Positions 17,519-27,481 of a stretch of DNA of 64,000 nt are shown here, piece by piece. The position numbers and the translations under genes are program-made. Location: NCBI GenBank assembly GCA_000173115.1, contig ABVW01000001.1, forward strand, positions 186,001 to 250,000, written 5' to 3'. This DNA is from Flavobacteria bacterium MS024-3C. GTDB lineage: Bacteria; Bacteroidota; Bacteroidia; Flavobacteriales; Flavobacteriaceae. The notes beneath the pieces are model-generated. The model did not search any database and was not told the DNA's origin. It was given only the letters and a program-made list of their open reading frames with translations. Within the stretch, counting starts at the first letter, position 1; the number at the start of each line of letters is the position of its first letter.

Positions 17519-18535
17519 CTATAAGGTAGAGGCGCGTTCTATTAAAGTGGGTTGTAACACTGTGGTGGTAAAAGTGGCTTCATCAGATTCCGTCTCTACT
17601 TTTTCGATAAGCATTCTAGCTGCTTCTTCTCCCATCAATTCACCGTGTTGGGCTATAGCGGTGAGTGAAGGCATGGCAAATTTAGAGAGCAATCCATCTG
17701 TAAAACCAATAAATGAGATGTCTTCAGGAATGCGTTTGTTCATTCCATGTACCAATCTCATAGCGTGCATGGCGAATATTTCGTTGACGCAAAGAACGGC
17801 ATCGACCTCTTGGGTCTTAAAAAAAGAATCAAACGCGGTAGCCTCTACCTCCATGGAAGGCATCTTTAGGATCAAAGACTCTTCTAAGGGAATATTGTAA
17901 TGGGCCAAGGCCTTTTTATAGCCATCCGTCCTAGCCTTTCCTACGCTTAAATAGTCATCTGTGGTGATTAAAGCAATCTTTTTCTTGCCGCTCTCTACAA
18001 ACTTTTTAACCGCTAAAAAAGCCCCTTGAGCGTCGTCTATAACCACTTTGTCACATTGAATACGCTCCGTTACACGATCAAACATGACCATAGGAATACC
18101 CTGATCTGTAACTTCTTTAATATGGTTGTAGTCACTTTTTTGCTGGGTTTCTGTAGAAAGAGACATAATAAATCCGTCTATTGACCCATTGGCAAGGAGC
18201 TCCATATTGATCACTTCTCGCTCATAGCCCTCGTTAGAAACACAAACCAATACATTATAGCCCTTCGCGTTGGCATACTTTTCTATCCCGAGAATAACCG
18301 TCGTAAAAAAATGGTGTACAATATCTGGAATAATCACCCCAATATTCTTGGTGCGCCTATTTTTTAAACTCACCGCAATATTATTGGGCTTGTAATTATA
18401 CAACTTGGCAAAGGCTTGAATCTTGTCTTTAGTATCCCTACTAATTTCTTCGCTATTTTTAAGTGCTTTAGACACCGTAGAAATAGACACTTCTAATTCT
18501 CTCGCAATGTCCTTGAGGGTGATTTTTGGTTTCAA
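17519..18535 (-). CDS. LacI/PurR-family transcriptional regulator
   Basis: Sugar-responsive DNA-binding regulator, 338 residues. Residues 4-50 form the LacI helix-turn-helix and hinge (ITLKDIARELEVSISTVSKAL, then YNYKPNNIAVSLK). A periplasmic-binding-protein-like ligand domain follows, opening with NIGVIIPDIVHHFF and containing DGFIMSLS and GFTDGLLSKFAMPSLTA. It is placed between the maltose-phosphorylase operon (same strand, downstream) and susC (divergent). A LacI-type palindrome lies in the divergent region. In Flavobacteriia such regulators commonly control maltose-type loci; the ligand here is not known. Confidence 0.92.
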   Translation of the reverse strand: MKPKITLKDIARELEVSISTVSKALKNSEEISRDTKDKIQAFAKLYNYKPNNIAVSLKNRRTKNIGVIIPDIVHHFFTTVILGIEKYANAKGYNVLVCVSNEGYEREVINMELLANGSIDGFIMSLSTETQQKSDYNHIKEVTDQGIPMVMFDRVTERIQCDKVVIDDAQGAFLAVKKFVESGKKKIALITTDDYLSVGKARTDGYKKALAHYNIPLEESLILKMPSMEVEATAFDSFFKTQEVDAVLCVNEIFAMHAMRLVHGMNKRIPEDISFIGFTDGLLSKFAMPSLTAIAQHGELMGEEAARMLIEKVETESDEATFTTTVLQPTLIERASTL

Positions 18536-18678
18536 AAGATTTCAGAATTTAGTGCAAGTTAATATTCTTATGTATAAGGTTAAACAATTCAAAGGCAATT
18601 TTGGGGCATAGGTTAAGAAAAGGTTAAAAAAAACAGGGGTAATGACAAGAAAATTAGTGACCATTATTATTAATTTCC

Positions 18679-18686
18679 TATATTTG
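18679..18686 (+). promoter_or_regulatory. Putative -7 promoter element of susC (distal)
   Basis: TATATTTG, an exact TAnnTTTG match, 216 bases upstream of the susC ATG. The LacI-type operator lies about 105 bases downstream of it. A weaker, closer candidate TATGTTTA is at 18853-18860, so the real start is uncertain. Confidence 0.4.
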
Positions 18687-18790
18687 AAGGGATTTTATGT
18701 TAAAATATCAATTGCAGAACAATTTTTTACGAGCTTAATAATGTAATGCTAAGTGTGTTGTCACATTGACAATATGCGATAGTTATTAAC

Positions 18791-18806
18791 ACGAAACCGT
18801 TTTCGT
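18791..18806. promoter_or_regulatory. LacI-family operator
   Basis: ACGAAACCGTTTTCGT is a 16-bp palindrome with one mismatch between arms and a central CpG, the standard layout of LacI/PurR operators. It lies 96 bases before susC and 256 bases before the divergent regulator gene. This strongly suggests direct control of susCD by the adjacent LacI-type protein. Confidence 0.75.
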
Positions 18807-18901
18807 AACTTTTTTACCCTGTTTTTGTTTCCTGTTTAACAGAAAATTTACATATGTTTAACGCTTAAACTAAAATTAACTAAACTTAAAATTAACTATT
18901 T

Positions 18902-21832
18902 ATGAAAATTATGCTACTCAAAAGCTTTTTGTTAGTTGGAGCCATTATGTGCTTTGGCTTGGCAAAAGCACAGACAGTATCTGGTAATGTTTCTGACGAC
19001 AATGGTCCTTTATTAGGAGCATCTGTTGTTGTTAAAGGTACTGCCAATGGAACAACAGCAGATTTTGATGGTAACTTTACCATTCAAGCTGGAAGCGGCG
19101 ACACTTTGGTGTTCTCTTATGTAGGGTACACCGCACAAGAAGTTGCTGTAGGAAACCAAACTACTATTAACGTAGTGATGGTAGCCAACAATGAATTGGA
19201 TGAAGTAATCGTTACAGGTTATGGAGGTCAAAAAGAAAAGGAGATTACTTCAGCAGTTGTATCTGTAGGAGAAGAAGAGTTTAACCAAGGACAGGTAAAC
19301 GACCCTTCTCAATTACTACAAGGTAAAGTTGCTGGTCTTCAGATCTACAACAAAGGAGGAAACCCTAACGCTGGTGCTCAGATTCGTTTGAGAGGTCTAT
19401 CTACAGTTGGAGCAAATGCTTCTCCATTAGTAGTTATAGACGGAGTTATTGGGGCGTCTTTATCCAACGTAGATCCAAACGATATTGCTAACATTAGTGT
19501 TTTAAAGGATGCTTCTGCAGCTGCAATCTACGGATCTCGTGGTTCATCTGGGGTTATTCTTGTTACGACTAAGTCTGGTGTTGCTGGAGAAACGAAGATT
19601 TCTTACAATGTGCAGTATTCTTCTGCTGAAAGATTAAACACAATAGACGTTATGTCTGCAGATGAGTTTAGAGCTGCTGGCGGTCGTGATTTAGGTGCAA
19701 CAACCAGCTGGTTGGATGAGGTTACAAGAACTGCTGCAACTAAGATCCACAACGTTTCTATGTCAGGTGGTAATGGTTCCACTAGCTACCGTGTTTCTGC
19801 CAACTACAGAGATGTAGAAGGCATCTTAGTAAACAACGGGTTTACTCAAATGAATGCGCGTTTAAACTTCTCTACAAGAACTTTAAATGACAAATTAAAA
19901 ATTGAGTTCTCTTCTTCTTTCACAGACAGAAACCAACAAAATGGATTCAGTGAAGCATTGCGTTATGCTACTTTGTATAACCCAACTGCACCTGTTTTAG
20001 CTGAAAATGCACCTTATGCATTTAACGGTGACCAATTTGGTGGTTATTTTGAAACTTTAGGCTTGTTTGATTCATTCAACCCTGTTTCTATTGCCAACCA
20101 AAACATTAACGATGGTAAAAAAGTAGAGTACAACTACTCTGCAAACTTCACCTACAGCTTAACAGATGATATTGATGTTCATTTCAATGCTGCGAACCAA
20201 TTGTCTAAATACGGAAACAGATTGTACTACAGAGGAACTTCACTTTGGAATGGTGGTGCTGCATCTCCTTCTAGAAAAGGTTCTGCTACATTGTACAACG
20301 ATGAGTACACTTTTAGATTATACGAAGCTTATGCTACTTGGAATAAGTCTTTTGGTAACTCTAACTTAGTATTAACTGGAGGTTATTCTTACCAAAAGCA
20401 AAACTTTAACTCTCACTCAGTAACTGTTGGAGATTTCCCAACAGGTGATTTTGACTATATTAATGCTATTGAGTTAGGTCAAGATTTATTAAACCAAGGT
20501 TTTGTAGGTGCTAACTCTGATATGGCTCCAGACAATGAAATTGAAGCATACTTTTTAAGAGCAAACTTAACGATTGGAGACAATTTATTTGTAAATGCTT
20601 CTGTGAGAAGAGAAGGTTCTACTAAATTTGGTGAAGGTAACAAATACGGTACTTTCCCTGCAATTGGACTAGGAACTGATTTAAATAAATACTTAAATCT
20701 TGAAGGTGTAAACCAATTAAAAGCTAGACTTTCTTACGGGGTAACTGGTAACGTACCTGCAGGAAATGGATTATCTCAAGAAGTGAGAGGATTTGGATGG
20801 GCCGGTGGTGGTACATCTGGAGGAAATACTTTCCTAGTAAGGGCTGCAAACCCAGACCTAAAATGGGAAGAAAAATCTGAGATTAACTTCGGTTTAGATT
20901 TTAACACAGACAGATTGTCTGCTTCTTTAGACATCTACGAGCAAACTTCTAGTGATTTTATTTTAGACAGACAAGTAGATGCTACTGTTTATGGATTTGA
21001 CAGGAGATTTGAAAATGCAGGTCAAGTAACTTCTAAAGGAGTTGAGTTGGCTGTAAACTATGACTTAGTAAAAGGAGATGGTGTGAACTATAACACTGGA
21101 ATTGTTTGGTCTAGAAATCAAACTATCTTGGATGATTATGTATCTGAACAAGAGCGTTTTGCTAACTTAGGTGCACCTGGTCAAAATGATACTTACGCAA
21201 TCCGTGTTAAAGTAGGGGAAGAAATTGGACAGATCTATGCACCAGTATGGGATGGAACTGTAACCAACGGTTCTCAAAACTTTGTTGATGTTAACGGAGA
21301 TGGTGTAATTAACACCAACCAAGCTAATATGTTAAACGACGACGCAGATTTTGCTGTTGTTGGAAGAGGAACTCCAGACTTTGAATTGGGTTGGACAAAC
21401 CAGATTACTTTTGGTGAGTGGTCTATTAATGCATTCTTTAGAGGAGCATTTGGACACAGCTTAGTAAATACATTCCGTGTATTTTACGAACCAAGAGTTG
21501 GTTCACAAAAATCGTATAACTACATCAATACTGAGTTAGCTAACCCAGAAATTACCAACGCACAATTCTCTTCTTTATATGTTGAGAAAGCAGATTTCTT
21601 TAAATTAGACAACTTAACCGTAGCAAGAAACTTAAACTTAAATAGCAGTCTTATAGACAGAGCTACTTTATCTTTAAACGTTCAAAATGCTTTTGTTTTG
21701 ACAAAGTATACTGGATCTGATCCAGAACCGTCTTTATCAGACAATGGAAATGTGTTGGCTCCAGGTATGGACAGAAGAAATAACTTCTATTCTGCTCGTA
21801 CATTTACTGTAGGACTTAACATTAACTTTTAA
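18902..21832 (+). CDS. SusC/RagA-family TonB-dependent outer membrane transporter
   Basis: Outer-membrane barrel importing oligomers or glycans with its SusD partner. The 976 residues have a signal peptide (cleaved after about KAQ), a carboxypeptidase-D-like domain near 24-100 (SGNVSDDNGPLLGASVVVKG), the SusC signature ELDEVIVTGYG, and a plug domain with GLQIYNKGGNPNAG and LKDASAAAIYGSRGSSGV. The C-terminal barrel ends in FTVGLNINF. It is followed by susD after a 13-base A-rich gap. The substrate cannot be read from the sequence; the LacI operator and maltose phosphorylase suggest an alpha-glucoside. Confidence 0.95.
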   Translation: MKIMLLKSFLLVGAIMCFGLAKAQTVSGNVSDDNGPLLGASVVVKGTANGTTADFDGNFTIQAGSGDTLVFSYVGYTAQEVAVGNQTTINVVMVANNELDEVIVTGYGGQKEKEITSAVVSVGEEEFNQGQVNDPSQLLQGKVAGLQIYNKGGNPNAGAQIRLRGLSTVGANASPLVVIDGVIGASLSNVDPNDIANISVLKDASAAAIYGSRGSSGVILVTTKSGVAGETKISYNVQYSSAERLNTIDVMSADEFRAAGGRDLGATTSWLDEVTRTAATKIHNVSMSGGNGSTSYRVSANYRDVEGILVNNGFTQMNARLNFSTRTLNDKLKIEFSSSFTDRNQQNGFSEALRYATLYNPTAPVLAENAPYAFNGDQFGGYFETLGLFDSFNPVSIANQNINDGKKVEYNYSANFTYSLTDDIDVHFNAANQLSKYGNRLYYRGTSLWNGGAASPSRKGSATLYNDEYTFRLYEAYATWNKSFGNSNLVLTGGYSYQKQNFNSHSVTVGDFPTGDFDYINAIELGQDLLNQGFVGANSDMAPDNEIEAYFLRANLTIGDNLFVNASVRREGSTKFGEGNKYGTFPAIGLGTDLNKYLNLEGVNQLKARLSYGVTGNVPAGNGLSQEVRGFGWAGGGTSGGNTFLVRAANPDLKWEEKSEINFGLDFNTDRLSASLDIYEQTSSDFILDRQVDATVYGFDRRFENAGQVTSKGVELAVNYDLVKGDGVNYNTGIVWSRNQTILDDYVSEQERFANLGAPGQNDTYAIRVKVGEEIGQIYAPVWDGTVTNGSQNFVDVNGDGVINTNQANMLNDDADFAVVGRGTPDFELGWTNQITFGEWSINAFFRGAFGHSLVNTFRVFYEPRVGSQKSYNYINTELANPEITNAQFSSLYVEKADFFKLDNLTVARNLNLNSSLIDRATLSLNVQNAFVLTKYTGSDPEPSLSDNGNVLAPGMDRRNNFYSARTFTVGLNINF

Positions 21833-21845
21833 AAAAAAAAAAATT

Positions 21846-23453
21846 ATGAAAACTTTTAACAAAATACTTTTAGGTATAGGACTCGTAAGTTTAACTTACT
21901 CTTGTACTGATTTAGAGGAAGATTTGGTAGGGGATTTAACTACTGACTTTACTGTAGACGGGGTAACAAACCAGTCTTTCAGCGGTAGTGCTTTTACTGT
22001 ATCTGACGGACTAACTTCTGCTTTCGGAGCCTTGAGAGGAACTGGAACTGCAGGACACGGAGGGTACTTCTCTGTACAATCTGTTTCTTCAGATGAAATG
22101 GCCGTAACCCAAAAAGGGGGTGACTGGTATGACGGTGGAATCTGGTTAGACATTCACAGACATACGCAAACAGCGGCTAACGGTCCAATCAAAGACACTT
22201 GGAATGGTGGTTATAACGCTATTGCACAAGTGAACAACTCTATTGAAAATGGAAACCTAGACGCTAACTTAACTGCGCAAGCTAAAGTATTGCGTGCTTA
22301 CTTGCACTGGAGGTTATTAGACCTTTATGGACGTATTCGTTATGTAGATGAGAATGGTGCTTCTGCACAATTATCAAGATCTGCTGGTTTTGCTCGTATT
22401 GAAGGAGAAATTCTATCTGCTTTAGGCGTTGCTTCTGTTTCTGCAGCAATGGACTTAAGCGGGTCTGCATTAACTAAAGGAGACGTTAAGTACAGAATTA
22501 ACCAATTTGCTGCTTTAGGTATCTTGGCCAAACTATACTTAAACGCTGAAGTTTACACAGGTACTGCAAGATGGCAAGAAGCGCATGACGCAGCTGACTA
22601 CATTATTTCTAATGGTTCTTACAGATTGTCTGACAGTTCAGTTTCTGTGCCAAACCCGTCTAAGAGACCAGCGGTTTCTTCGGATGCAGAAAGCTTAACA
22701 GGCTATGCAGCAGTTTTCTCTCCTGCAAACTATGACAACCCAGAAATTATCTGGTCTGTTGAATATGACGAAGCTACAGCTGGAGGAATGAATTTCCACC
22801 AAATGTCATTACACTACGCGTCTCAGTTTACTTACTTATTCCAAGACCAACCTTGGAATGGTTACTCTGCTTTAGAGGAGTTTTACAACTCTTATGAAGA
22901 CGGAGATGCTCGTAAAGACGCTAACTTTATCATTGGTGCACAAACAGACTTCGGTGGAAGTGTTGTAGTAGATTTAGCTTCTGACACTCAAGATCCTGCC
23001 ATTACTTACTCTGCTTCAATCAATGAATTAGAGCCAAATGCGGGAAGAACAGATGGTGCAAGATTAGGGAAATTCTCTTTCAAAAACTTTGCTAGACCAG
23101 ACTTAGATAATGACTACCCAATTGTGAGATTAGGAGATGTTTACTTAATGAGAGCAGAAGCAAAAGCTAGAGTAGCAGGAGACTGGTCTATGGCTGCAGC
23201 AGACGTAAACACAGTAAGAGCAAGAGCAGGTGTTTCTGCACTTGGATCTATCACTGCAGATTCTTTCTTAGCAGAAAGAGGACGTGAAATGTTTATGGAA
23301 AGTTCTAGAAGATCTGACTTAATCCGTTTTGGAAAATGGAATTCTACATGGTGGGAAAAAACAAATTCTGATGCTTACAGAATTGTAATGCCTATCCCTG
23401 CAGATGCTATTCAAAACTCTAACGGAGCATTGACACAAAACCAAGGATACTAA
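21846..23453 (+). CDS. SusD/RagB-family surface lipoprotein
   Basis: Substrate-binding lid of the SusCD importer, on the outer surface. The 535 residues start with a lipoprotein signal (LTYSC, Cys20) followed by TDLEED, an acidic stretch that may serve as a surface-export signal. The TPR-like core has AKVLRAYLHWRLLDLYG, and the C-terminal part has YPIVRLGDVYLMRAEAKARV and RGREMFMESSRRSDLIRFG, all typical of RagB/SusD. A terminator follows directly, so susCD form a separate transcript or a strongly expressed upstream part of the locus. Confidence 0.94.
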   Translation: MKTFNKILLGIGLVSLTYSCTDLEEDLVGDLTTDFTVDGVTNQSFSGSAFTVSDGLTSAFGALRGTGTAGHGGYFSVQSVSSDEMAVTQKGGDWYDGGIWLDIHRHTQTAANGPIKDTWNGGYNAIAQVNNSIENGNLDANLTAQAKVLRAYLHWRLLDLYGRIRYVDENGASAQLSRSAGFARIEGEILSALGVASVSAAMDLSGSALTKGDVKYRINQFAALGILAKLYLNAEVYTGTARWQEAHDAADYIISNGSYRLSDSSVSVPNPSKRPAVSSDAESLTGYAAVFSPANYDNPEIIWSVEYDEATAGGMNFHQMSLHYASQFTYLFQDQPWNGYSALEEFYNSYEDGDARKDANFIIGAQTDFGGSVVVDLASDTQDPAITYSASINELEPNAGRTDGARLGKFSFKNFARPDLDNDYPIVRLGDVYLMRAEAKARVAGDWSMAAADVNTVRARAGVSALGSITADSFLAERGREMFMESSRRSDLIRFGKWNSTWWEKTNSDAYRIVMPIPADAIQNSNGALTQNQGY

Positions 23454-23472
23454 TCCTTCGTTTATATCTTAT

Positions 23473-23504
23473 AAAAGGCGGCCCATTAGGGCCGCTTTTT
23501 TTTT
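23473..23504 (+). terminator. Rho-independent terminator after susD
   Basis: AAAAGGCGGCCC-ATTA-GGGCCGCTTTTT stem-loop (one G-T pair) followed by a run of T, starting 20 bases after the susD stop. It separates susCD from the downstream lipoprotein genes. Confidence 0.88.
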
Positions 23505-23548
23505 GAACATTTTTTAAAAAGAGTCCTGAAATTAAGGAGGCTAGCCGC

Positions 23549-23579
23549 TTGAAATAAAGAAGAATTTTAGGTATATTGC
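23549..23579 (+). promoter_or_regulatory. Putative promoter of the VCBS/ASPIC lipoprotein operon
   Basis: A TTG at 23549-23551 and TATATTGC at 23572-23579 (seven of eight positions match TAnnTTTG) are separated by 20 bases, the ideal spacing for the Bacteroidota housekeeping sigma factor. The start codon is 45 bases downstream. Confidence 0.5.
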
Positions 23580-23624
23580 CCCTCAAACCAACCTCCCTTA
23601 ACCACTTAAATAACAATACAATTC

Positions 23625-26600
23625 ATGCCAAAAACAAGCCATATAGCTAAGGTTGTTTTGCTAGGTCTGTACACACTCTTTATTTTGAGCTGTAAAGATA
23701 CTAGTTCACGATTTGAACTCATGAAACCCAGTACAACTGGTGTGGCGTTTAACAATGAATTAAGTTATACCGAGGCATTTAATCCTTATACATATAGGAA
23801 CTTCTACAACGGTGCTGGAGTGGCTCTTGGTGACATAAACAACGATGGTCTTATAGATATTTACTTCACCGGAAACTTAGTGGACAATGCGCTGTATTTA
23901 AACCGTGGTAATTTCAATTTTGAGGAAATTGCACAAACTGCAGGAGTAGCCTGTGAAAACATCTGGTCTTCTGGCGCAACATTTGTAGACATAAACCAGG
24001 ATGGATGGCTAGACCTGTATGTATGTAAATCGGGTATGCCAGGCGGTAAAAACAGACACAACGAATTGTTCATTAACCAAAAAGACAATACATTTAAAGA
24101 AGCTTCGGCAGAATACGGCTTGGATATTACTGGACTATCTGTACAGGCTGCTTTTTTTGACTACGACCTAGATGGAGACCTTGACTGTTACCTACTCAAC
24201 AATTCTATGCGGTCTGTTGGCGCGTATGACCTTATTGAAAATCAAAGGAATATTCCAGACACAGAAGGGAATAGACTTTTAGAAAACAGGAATGGGTATT
24301 TTGTGAACGTTTCTGAAGAGACCGGTATTTATTCCAGTAAAATTGGCTTTGGTCTAGGCATTACCCTATCGGACTTCAACAACGATTTATGGCCAGATCT
24401 TTTTATCTCAAACGACTTTTTTGAAAAAGACTACCTATACATCAACAATCAGAAAGGAGGCTTTGATGAGATGGGAGACACTTATTTTAACGCCACTTCT
24501 ATGGGCTCCATGGGAGCCGATGCCGCCGATATTGACAATGACCTAAACACAGATTTAATGGTCACAGAAATGTTACCAGAGCGCTTGTCTAGAAAAAAAC
24601 TAAAAGCTTCTTATGAAAGTTGGGACAAACACCAATTGGCAAAAAGCAAAGGCTACGGCAACCAATTTCCAAGGAATGTACTCCAACGAAATATGGGGGC
24701 AAATGATTTTGCTGAAATTTCGAGAATTGCTGGAGTAGACGGATCCGAATGGAGTTGGGCGGCACTGTTCTTTGACATGGACAACGATGGCTTGAAAGAC
24801 CTTTATATTAGCAACGGTATTCATAAAGACCTCTTAGATAGAGATTACTTAACCTTTATGGCCAATGATGAAAAGGTGCGCCAACTCATAGAAGAAGACA
24901 ATGACGTATTGAGTAAGCTTATAGATGTTATGCCTTCTGCTGCAGTACCAAATGGTGCATATAAAAACAAAGGCGGTTTTCAATTTGAAAACATACGGGA
25001 ATTATGGGGCTTTGAAACGCCGAGCTTTAGCAATGGAAGTGCCTACGGGGATTTAGACAATGATGGAGATCTAGACCTTGTGGTCAACAACATTAACGCG
25101 CCTGCCTTTGTTTATAAAAACAACAGTACAGAAAACAACTATGTGCAAATTAGCTTAAGGGGGTTTGAAAAAAATACCTTTGGTATAGGTAGCAAAGTAA
25201 TCGTACACCAAGAAGGGCAAAAGAGTATGCTGGAACAATTTCCTTCCAGAGGGTTTCAGAGTGCTATTAGCCACAGGCTTCACTTTGGTTTAGGAAAAAA
25301 CAGTCGTATAGACAGTGTTGAAATACTTTGGCCAGATCAAAAACGATCTGTTTTGAAAGAAGTGGCTGCAAACCAACAGCTTTATATTGACTATGCTACA
25401 GTAGAAAAAATAGGGCCAGTTGCCCCCAAAGGGAAGAATGAAACAATTCCACTAGTTTCATCAAAGAAACAAAACACCTATTCTTTGGACAACAAAGTTC
25501 CTTTTGGATTTACCCATAAAGAAAATGGCTTTATAGACTTTAACCAAGAGCGTTTATTGCCACAAATGTACAGCAATGAAGGACCTGTCATTATAAAAGG
25601 AGACCTCAATGGAGACCAGCTGCCAGACTTCTTTTTTGGGGGTGCCAAAGACCAAGCTTCAGAATTATGGCTAAGCGATGGAGAAAAATATCAGTCAAGC
25701 TCAAAAACTGAATTTGAAAAAGACGCCATGAGTGAAGACACTAAGGCCATTTTTATAGACATTGACAATGACGGAGATTTAGACCTTTATGTAGGAAGTG
25801 GTGGAAAAGCATATTCTAAGTTTTCATTTAACCTTCATGATAGAATATACACAAACAATGGAAATGGCACTTTTACGAAGCAAGCCAAAACACTATTTTC
25901 AAGACCTTTTTCTACAGGGGCACTTACAGCTGCTGATTTTGATAATGACGGAGATACAGACTTATTTGTAGGAGAAAGATACCAAGTGGAAACCTATGGC
26001 AAAGATGGTCAGGGATTTATTTTAAGAAATGACGGCGCAGGAAATTTTACCGAAGAAGCGCCTGAAGTATTTTCACAAATAGGTATGCTTACAGATGCAA
26101 AGCACTTGGATGTAAACAAGGATGGATTAGAAGACATTATTCTCATAGGAGAATGGATGTCTCCAAAAGTGTTTATAAACGTTCAAGGTGCCTTTACTGA
26201 AGCCAGCGAAAGCTTTGGGACGGCAAAGGACCAGGGATTGTGGGCAACGCTAGAAATTGCCGATTTAAACGCAGACGGACACCAAGATCTTGTGATGGGA
26301 AACATTGGGGAAAATAGCTTTTACAAAAAAGGGATGAAAATGTTTGTGAAAGATTTTGATGGAAATGGTACTGCAGAACAAATCATGACCTATCATGAAA
26401 GCGGAGCAGATTATCCCATCTTAGACAGAGACGAACTCTTTAAGCAAATTCCCTTTTTAAAGAAAAAATACCTTTATTACAAAGACTACGCCAATGCAAA
26501 TATGATTGATCTGTTTGGAGCGGACGTTTACCAAACAGCTTTAATAAAAGAGCTTCATGTATTGAGCAGCGCAATTTACTGGGGCAGTGACAACACTTTC

Positions 26601-26912
26601 ACAAGAGACAACTTGGCGACAGAAATACAATACTCAAATGTGGGTAGTATTCTTTTAGAAGATTTTGACAACAACGGAAAATTAGATATTATACTAGGTG
26701 GAAATCAGTCTAAAATAAAACCCCAATTTGGACCATTAGAATCTTCAAATGGATGGATCTTAAAACAACAAAAGAACGGTATATTTGAAAAACCAGAATC
26801 TTTGGGTGTAAAAGGAGAAATTAGATCCATAGTAAGCTTTAAAAATAAAGACCAATATTCAATAATTTTAGGTATAAACAATGACAGCATTAAAATCAAA
26901 AACATTCAATAG
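23625..26912 (+). CDS. VCBS-repeat/ASPIC-UnbV lipoprotein 1
   Basis: Large predicted surface lipoprotein, 1095 residues. The signal peptide ends in a lipobox (LFILSC, then KDTSS). The N-terminal half is a beta-propeller made of FG-GAP/VCBS repeats with calcium-binding loops such as DINNDGLIDIYF and DYDLDGDLDCYLLN. An ASPIC/UnbV domain lies in the middle (about 505-590: GIGSKVIV, SRGFQSAISHRLHFGLG, ILWPDQKR). A second set of repeats (DFDNDGDTDLFVGERY) fills the C-terminal half. The function is unknown; such proteins are thought to bind ligands or partners. First gene of a run of three paralogues. Confidence 0.88.
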   Translation: MPKTSHIAKVVLLGLYTLFILSCKDTSSRFELMKPSTTGVAFNNELSYTEAFNPYTYRNFYNGAGVALGDINNDGLIDIYFTGNLVDNALYLNRGNFNFEEIAQTAGVACENIWSSGATFVDINQDGWLDLYVCKSGMPGGKNRHNELFINQKDNTFKEASAEYGLDITGLSVQAAFFDYDLDGDLDCYLLNNSMRSVGAYDLIENQRNIPDTEGNRLLENRNGYFVNVSEETGIYSSKIGFGLGITLSDFNNDLWPDLFISNDFFEKDYLYINNQKGGFDEMGDTYFNATSMGSMGADAADIDNDLNTDLMVTEMLPERLSRKKLKASYESWDKHQLAKSKGYGNQFPRNVLQRNMGANDFAEISRIAGVDGSEWSWAALFFDMDNDGLKDLYISNGIHKDLLDRDYLTFMANDEKVRQLIEEDNDVLSKLIDVMPSAAVPNGAYKNKGGFQFENIRELWGFETPSFSNGSAYGDLDNDGDLDLVVNNINAPAFVYKNNSTENNYVQISLRGFEKNTFGIGSKVIVHQEGQKSMLEQFPSRGFQSAISHRLHFGLGKNSRIDSVEILWPDQKRSVLKEVAANQQLYIDYATVEKIGPVAPKGKNETIPLVSSKKQNTYSLDNKVPFGFTHKENGFIDFNQERLLPQMYSNEGPVIIKGDLNGDQLPDFFFGGAKDQASELWLSDGEKYQSSSKTEFEKDAMSEDTKAIFIDIDNDGDLDLYVGSGGKAYSKFSFNLHDRIYTNNGNGTFTKQAKTLFSRPFSTGALTAADFDNDGDTDLFVGERYQVETYGKDGQGFILRNDGAGNFTEEAPEVFSQIGMLTDAKHLDVNKDGLEDIILIGEWMSPKVFINVQGAFTEASESFGTAKDQGLWATLEIADLNADGHQDLVMGNIGENSFYKKGMKMFVKDFDGNGTAEQIMTYHESGADYPILDRDELFKQIPFLKKKYLYYKDYANANMIDLFGADVYQTALIKELHVLSSAIYWGSDNTFTRDNLATEIQYSNVGSILLEDFDNNGKLDIILGGNQSKIKPQFGPLESSNGWILKQQKNGIFEKPESLGVKGEIRSIVSFKNKDQYSIILGINNDSIKIKNIQ

Positions 26913-27477
26913 TATTTTCTCTTTTGCCCTCTTAGGAATGCTTTTAATCAGCCTTGGCTCGTGTCAGTCTAAATACGATCGCACCGTAAAAAAAGAAATG
27001 GCCTCTGGAAATAGAATAGACAGCCTGCAATTTAATTTGTATTTCGGAGACAGTAAAAAAGACTTTTTCGCCAAGTGTTGGGAACTAAACAAAAAAGGAC
27101 TTATTAAACAGGGACCAAAAAACCAGTTCGTAGCCTACGAACTAAAAGGTACTTCTGAAACTTCCATGACCCACCTTTTTTATGGAATTTTTAATGAAGA
27201 AAAACAGATGGTAGGTCTGGATATGGAGTTTGCCTATGACGGATGGTCTCCATGGACAGAAAAGCTTCAGTCGGATAAATTGTTATTTGTTGCCATGGAT
27301 ACCCTCAAAAAATGGTACCCTGGAAATGATTTCTTCCTTTTAGAAAATGCGCAACTAAATACACCTACCTACGTTAAAATTGACGGAAACAGACAAATAA
27401 TCATTCATGCCCAAGGAGATAAAGATGTCAAGGTTACTTTAGAAGACCTCAGACATAAGTTTCCTACATTTAAATAA
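26881..27477 (+). CDS. Small unknown lipoprotein between ASPIC/VCBS genes
   Basis: 198 residues with a lipoprotein signal peptide (LLISLGSC, then QSKYDRT). I do not recognise a domain. The mature part is mixed alpha/beta with motifs such as YFGDSKKDFFAKCWELNKKGL and a C-terminal KDVKVTLEDLRHKFPTFK. The start ATG lies 32 bases inside the upstream gene, in another frame, and no later Met gives an intact signal peptide, so the overlap seems real and suggests coupled translation. It starts the stretch leading into VCBS protein 2 (four-base gap). Probably a partner of the adjacent surface lipoproteins. Confidence 0.8.
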   Translation: MTALKSKTFNSIFSFALLGMLLISLGSCQSKYDRTVKKEMASGNRIDSLQFNLYFGDSKKDFFAKCWELNKKGLIKQGPKNQFVAYELKGTSETSMTHLFYGIFNEEKQMVGLDMEFAYDGWSPWTEKLQSDKLLFVAMDTLKKWYPGNDFFLLENAQLNTPTYVKIDGNRQIIIHAQGDKDVKVTLEDLRHKFPTFK

Positions 27478-27481
27478 ACCT

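Larger units (their letters stand above)
18536..18901. other. Divergent control region between lacI-type gene and susC (366 bp)
   Basis: The only gap over 300 bases in the window. It is AT-rich and holds no gene that I can support. It contains an exact TATATTTG element at 18679, a 16-bp LacI-type palindrome at 18791-18806, and a weaker TATGTTTA at 18853-18860. No exact -7 match was found for the lacI direction. Confidence 0.8.
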
